DNA of 51,541 bases from Candidatus Amphrikana amoebophyrae (GTDB taxonomy: Bacteria > Chlamydiota > Chlamydiia > Chlamydiales > JACRBE01). The stretch covers positions 1 through 51,541 of the forward strand of contig JAUHQG010000061.1 of NCBI GenBank assembly GCA_030408475.1, read 5' to 3'. The notes beneath the pieces were generated by a model, which searched no databases, was not told the origin of the DNA, and saw only the letters and a program-made list of their open reading frames with translations. Every line of letters starts with the position of its first letter. Within the stretch, counting starts at the first letter, position 1. Made by a program: the position numbers and the translations under genes. Shown piece after piece: positions 50,201 through 51,541 of the stretch.

Positions 50201-51133
50201 ACAGTTGAAGGAAGGGAGCGCTTTCCTGTTAGAGTTCGCTATTTGAGGGAATTGCGGGATAATGTAGCTGCGATGGAAAATCTTCTTTTTACGGCAGAAA
50301 GTGGGGAACAAATTCCTTTAAGTCAAATCGCTAATATAAAATATGTGAGAGGGCCTCAGGTTATAAAAAGTGAAGATACGTTTTTGGTAGGGTATGTCTT
50401 GTTTGATATGAAAGAAGGTTTTGCTGAAGTCAATGTAGTAGAAGAGGCGCAAAGCTATTTAAATCAAAAGATTGAAAATAATGAGCTTATTGTGCCCAAT
50501 GGAGTGTCATTTGCATTTTCTGGTTCGTATGAAAATCAAATTCGAGCACAAAAAAAGTTGTCTATAATTCTTCCGATTGCACTGTTTATCATTATGCTCA
50601 TACTCTATTTTCAATTTAAATCATTTGCAACAGCTTTTGTTGTATTTAGCGGGATTCTTATAGCATGGGCAGGAGGTTTTCTTTTACTGTGGCTTTATGG
50701 TGAGAGTTGGTTTTTAAATGGTGATTTTTTTGGTGTATCTCTAAAAGAACTTTTTCAAATTCACCCTATTAATTTAAGTGTGGCTGTGTGGGTTGGTTTT
50801 CTTGCTCTTTTTGGAATTGCCTCTGACAATGGTGTAATCATTGCTTCTAGCATTGCACAAACTATGGAATCAGAAAAAACAGATTCAATTCAGGGAGTTA
50901 GAAACGCTGTTCATAAAGGGGCTATTAAAAGAGTTAGGCCCGTTGTTATTACTTCTGCGATAACGATTTTGGCTCTTCTTCCCATCTTGAGTTCTAGTGG
51001 TCGAGGGTCTGATATTATGATTCCAGTGGCCATTCCCTCTTTTGGCGGGATGATTATTGCACTTTTGAGTATTATTTTGGTTCCTGTACTCTATTGTGCT
51101 ATTCAAGAAATCAAATTAAAAATAAAAAAGTAG
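47222..51133 (+). CDS. CusA/CzcA-like heavy-metal RND efflux pump, long form
   Basis: A 1303-aa inner membrane pump, well above the ~1040 of E. coli CusA. The extra length includes a block of additional hydrophobic segments at about residues 550-690 (KIVRIGLSALLLLLGIYIAI and following) and a periplasmic insertion near 800-880 (YPKYLENSSSTQLRFKYNGG…). HME-type motifs are present: VGVDAIPDISDNLQVVFTEW, GVPGVKNVRSYSFFGFS, MPPLDEGSFLYMP. In TM4 the usual aspartate of the G-x-x-x-D motif is Ala447 (AIGTIAAMGVFICEN); an Asp is kept in the later FGIASDNGVI segment (D1202). The probable substrates are Cu(I)/Ag(I) or divalent metals, but metal sites were not resolved. Confidence 0.9.
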   Translation: MPNNSNKEPDSYQTHLSLINRAIYYCLKQRLLVFLGVFFLIIWGIAVAPFDWKIGSTIRNPVGVDAIPDISDNLQVVFTEWTGRSPQDVEDQITYPLTTALLGVPGVKNVRSYSFFGFSTINIIFEDKIDFYWSRSRILEKLNSLPSGTLPDDVQPALGPDATALGQIFWYTLEGKDEKGNVTAGWDLEELRTIQDWHVRYALLSAGGVSDVASIGGYVKAYQIDVNPDSLRAYKIGLSDVFKAVKMSNLDVGARTIEVNQVEYFIRGIGFIKSLSDIENSVITARDNLPVTIKDVADVSYGPFIRRGALNKEGSEAVGGIVIARFGVNTLEVIDNIKERIEEVSMGLPSKILPDGTISKVSITPYYDRTDLIHETLGTLNKALIEEVLIAVIVILIVLMNLRSSILIASLIPLSVLITFIIMKLFNIDANIVSLSGIAIAIGTIAAMGVFICENILSFLTTRDQKTHSLSKIIYKATAEVGSAVLTAAATTIVSFLPVFTMIGPEGRLFKPLAFTKTFVIVASIISALFILPAFARILFINKDRYLQWPKIVRIGLSALLLLLGIYIAITIKWWIGLSFFLLGIYACMSKSIPDKYRALFGKAANIFVIILLAFILTNHWLPLGPEKGVIKNLLFVGVTLAGFLIFFRLFQRFYSVLLRFCLSYKTIPLFCSLVIAVVGAFAWIGVPKLTSGFPTWVKNSSPVTMLSNTFPGLGKEFMPPLDEGSFLYMPITMSHAGTGEVEEILKFQSTALNSIPEVNNVVGKWGRAETALDPAPITMFETVINYYPKYLENSSSTQLRFKYNGGKIDYFRNIKGDPVLAPDGKPYFVRGLFERDNKGQLIPDKNGIPFRMWRPKLTSELNPGRSWKGINSINDIWIEIEAAAQMTGVTSSPKLQPIAARIVMLQSGMRAPMGIKIKGPDLATIEKFGLELEKYLKEIPSIYEPAVIADRIIGKPYQEIEFDREKLARFGLRINEVQNTVQIALGGMKTTTTVEGRERFPVRVRYLRELRDNVAAMENLLFTAESGEQIPLSQIANIKYVRGPQVIKSEDTFLVGYVLFDMKEGFAEVNVVEEAQSYLNQKIENNELIVPNGVSFAFSGSYENQIRAQKKLSIILPIALFIIMLILYFQFKSFATAFVVFSGILIAWAGGFLLLWLYGESWFLNGDFFGVSLKELFQIHPINLSVAVWVGFLALFGIASDNGVIIASSIAQTMESEKTDSIQGVRNAVHKGAIKRVRPVVITSAITILALLPILSSSGRGSDIMIPVAIPSFGGMIIALLSIILVPVLYCAIQEIKLKIKK

Positions 51134-51143
51134 AAACTCACCA

Positions 51144-51163
51144 GGGAGTATCCCTTCTTTTTT
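51144..51163 (+). terminator. Weak terminator candidate after the efflux operon
   Basis: GGGA-gta-TCCC (51144-51154) is followed by a T-rich run, 10 bp after the pump stop. The stem is only 4 bp, so termination strength is doubtful. Confidence 0.35.
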
Positions 51164-51171
51164 ACAAAAGA

Positions 51172-51435
51172 AAGGCAAGGAACGCACCACCATCCCCAAA
51201 TACCGCAGCAGAAGGAAGTCCTCATACTATTATTGAAAAACCTGGTCCAGATGGAGAATACACCACTTATAATGGAGAGGGAACATACAAGCAATACCGA
51301 GGGACTGGAAAGCCCCATGGTCACATCTCTAGACCGAATATTAAGGAAAATAAATTCAATCCATCGCCAAAGGGACCCATGCCCGGGAGACCGAGTGTGA
51401 GGGGAGCCAAACCAAATGAAACTCCTAAAGGATAA
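51172..51435 (+). pseudogene. Rhs toxin tip, right-end copy
   Basis: The frame reads KARNAPPSPNTAAEGSPHTI, then EKPGPDGEYTTYNGEGTYKQ and onwards to NETPKG. It is the same toxin tip as at 107-376 but in a slightly different and somewhat longer version. The frame is open back into the pump gene (ATG 51094), but that part is out of frame with the pump and not real. The Rhs core is absent, so the tip was transplanted behind the efflux operon. The first 98 nt of the putative immunity gene follow. Confidence 0.6.
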
Positions 51436-51541
51436 AGATTAACATGGAAAAAAAACACCAAGAAAATACCCAATGGACTCAACTTTATAATTCTATAAGT
51501 AATTGCAAGTATGACTTATTAGCATTTGAAGCTTTGGCGGA
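51231..51541. repeat. Right arm of window-terminal inverted repeat
   Basis: Reverse complement of 1-311: exact for the outermost 119 bp, then about nine substitutions to 51231. Confidence 0.95.
51444..51541 (+). CDS. 5' end of the putative immunity-type gene, right copy (cut by window edge)
   Basis: ATG 51444 starts 8 nt after the toxin-tip stop and runs off the window after 32 codons, identical to the left copy at 1-98. Function unknown; immunity by position. Confidence 0.45.
   Translation, partial: MEKKHQENTQWTQLYNSISNCKYDLLAFEALA

Noticed and set aside
51094-51171. Start of the right-end tip gene inside the efflux pump gene
   Set aside because: The ATG lies within the pump coding sequence in another frame; only the part after the pump stop matches the Rhs tip.
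1-51541. Circular plasmid closed through the window ends
   Set aside because: The ends are inverted, not direct, repeats, so joining them does not give a simple circle.
1-51541. tRNA or rRNA genes
   Set aside because: I saw no cloverleaf-type or rRNA-like conserved segments on either strand; a dedicated scan could not be run.

Overview
This is a low-GC replicon or replicon-like contig, most likely from a chlamydia-related, amoeba- or arthropod-associated bacterium. The best taxonomic evidence is the maintenance block. It has a replicative helicase of the pGP1-D type, followed with a 4-nt overlap by a protein that matches, from memory, the C-terminal half of the chlamydial plasmid protein pGP2-D (including an NPILVDQI-type motif), plus a ParA ATPase. 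Attached to this core is a complete F-type conjugation system, a Ti-type relaxase/helicase and a heavy-metal RND efflux operon. Gene functions were assigned by reading motifs. No database search was possible.

Layout. 1-2.5 kb: left arm of a ~311-bp inverted repeat that also forms the right end (a decayed Rhs toxin tip plus the first 98 nt of a downstream gene), then a lipoprotein gene, a small secreted Lys/Cys-rich protein and a trypsin-like secreted protease. 2.5-7.0 kb: an Rhs polymorphic-toxin locus, with one intact short Rhs protein, its candidate immunity gene, a displaced (orphan) Rhs tip with its own candidate immunity gene, and further Rhs debris. 7.0-9.6 kb: two unrelated Fic modules, a class II Fic adenylyltransferase and a 'mobile mystery' A/B pair (XRE regulator + Fic) with a palindromic operator candidate. 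9.6-10.1 kb: two tiny genes. 10.2-14.9 kb: a MOBQ-type TraA relaxase/helicase divergent from a TraD(Ti)-like gene and a DsbB-like gene, with a possible oriT between them.

14.9-17.6 kb: a candidate replication origin, with AT-rich direct repeats followed by 17 copies of a 17-bp iteron (gcaacYYgtatgacgaa). A complete IS200/IS605-family element (tnpA, tnpB, probable omega-RNA) splits the array into 5 + 12 copies. 17.6-22.2 kb: pGP2-D-like protein, DnaB helicase, small ribbon-helix-helix-like partner, ParA and a ~740-bp noncoding palindrome-rich tract that could be the partition site. 22.2-26.3 kb: two divergent AAA/DUF4143 ATPases around palindromic repeats, two small ribbon-helix-helix-like proteins and a secreted protein.

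26.5-44.4 kb: a single tightly overlapping operon: lipoprotein, pilin candidate, TraL, E, K, B, a Dsb-like thiol protein, TraV, C, W, TrbC, TraU, N, F, H, G, D. Together with the relaxase this should be a self-transmissible system. The plasmid-borne DsbB-like and Dsb-like proteins could oxidise the cysteine-rich TraN/TraU in the periplasm. 44.4-51.1 kb: a decayed toxin-antitoxin remnant and a CusC/CusB/CusA-like efflux operon whose RND pump is unusually long (1303 aa) and lacks the usual TM4 aspartate. 51.2-51.5 kb: right arm of the inverted repeat.

Because the two ends are inverted copies (first 119 bp exact), the window is more probably a contig broken in a dispersed Rhs repeat than a truly linear replicon. 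Circular closure through the window ends themselves is not supported.
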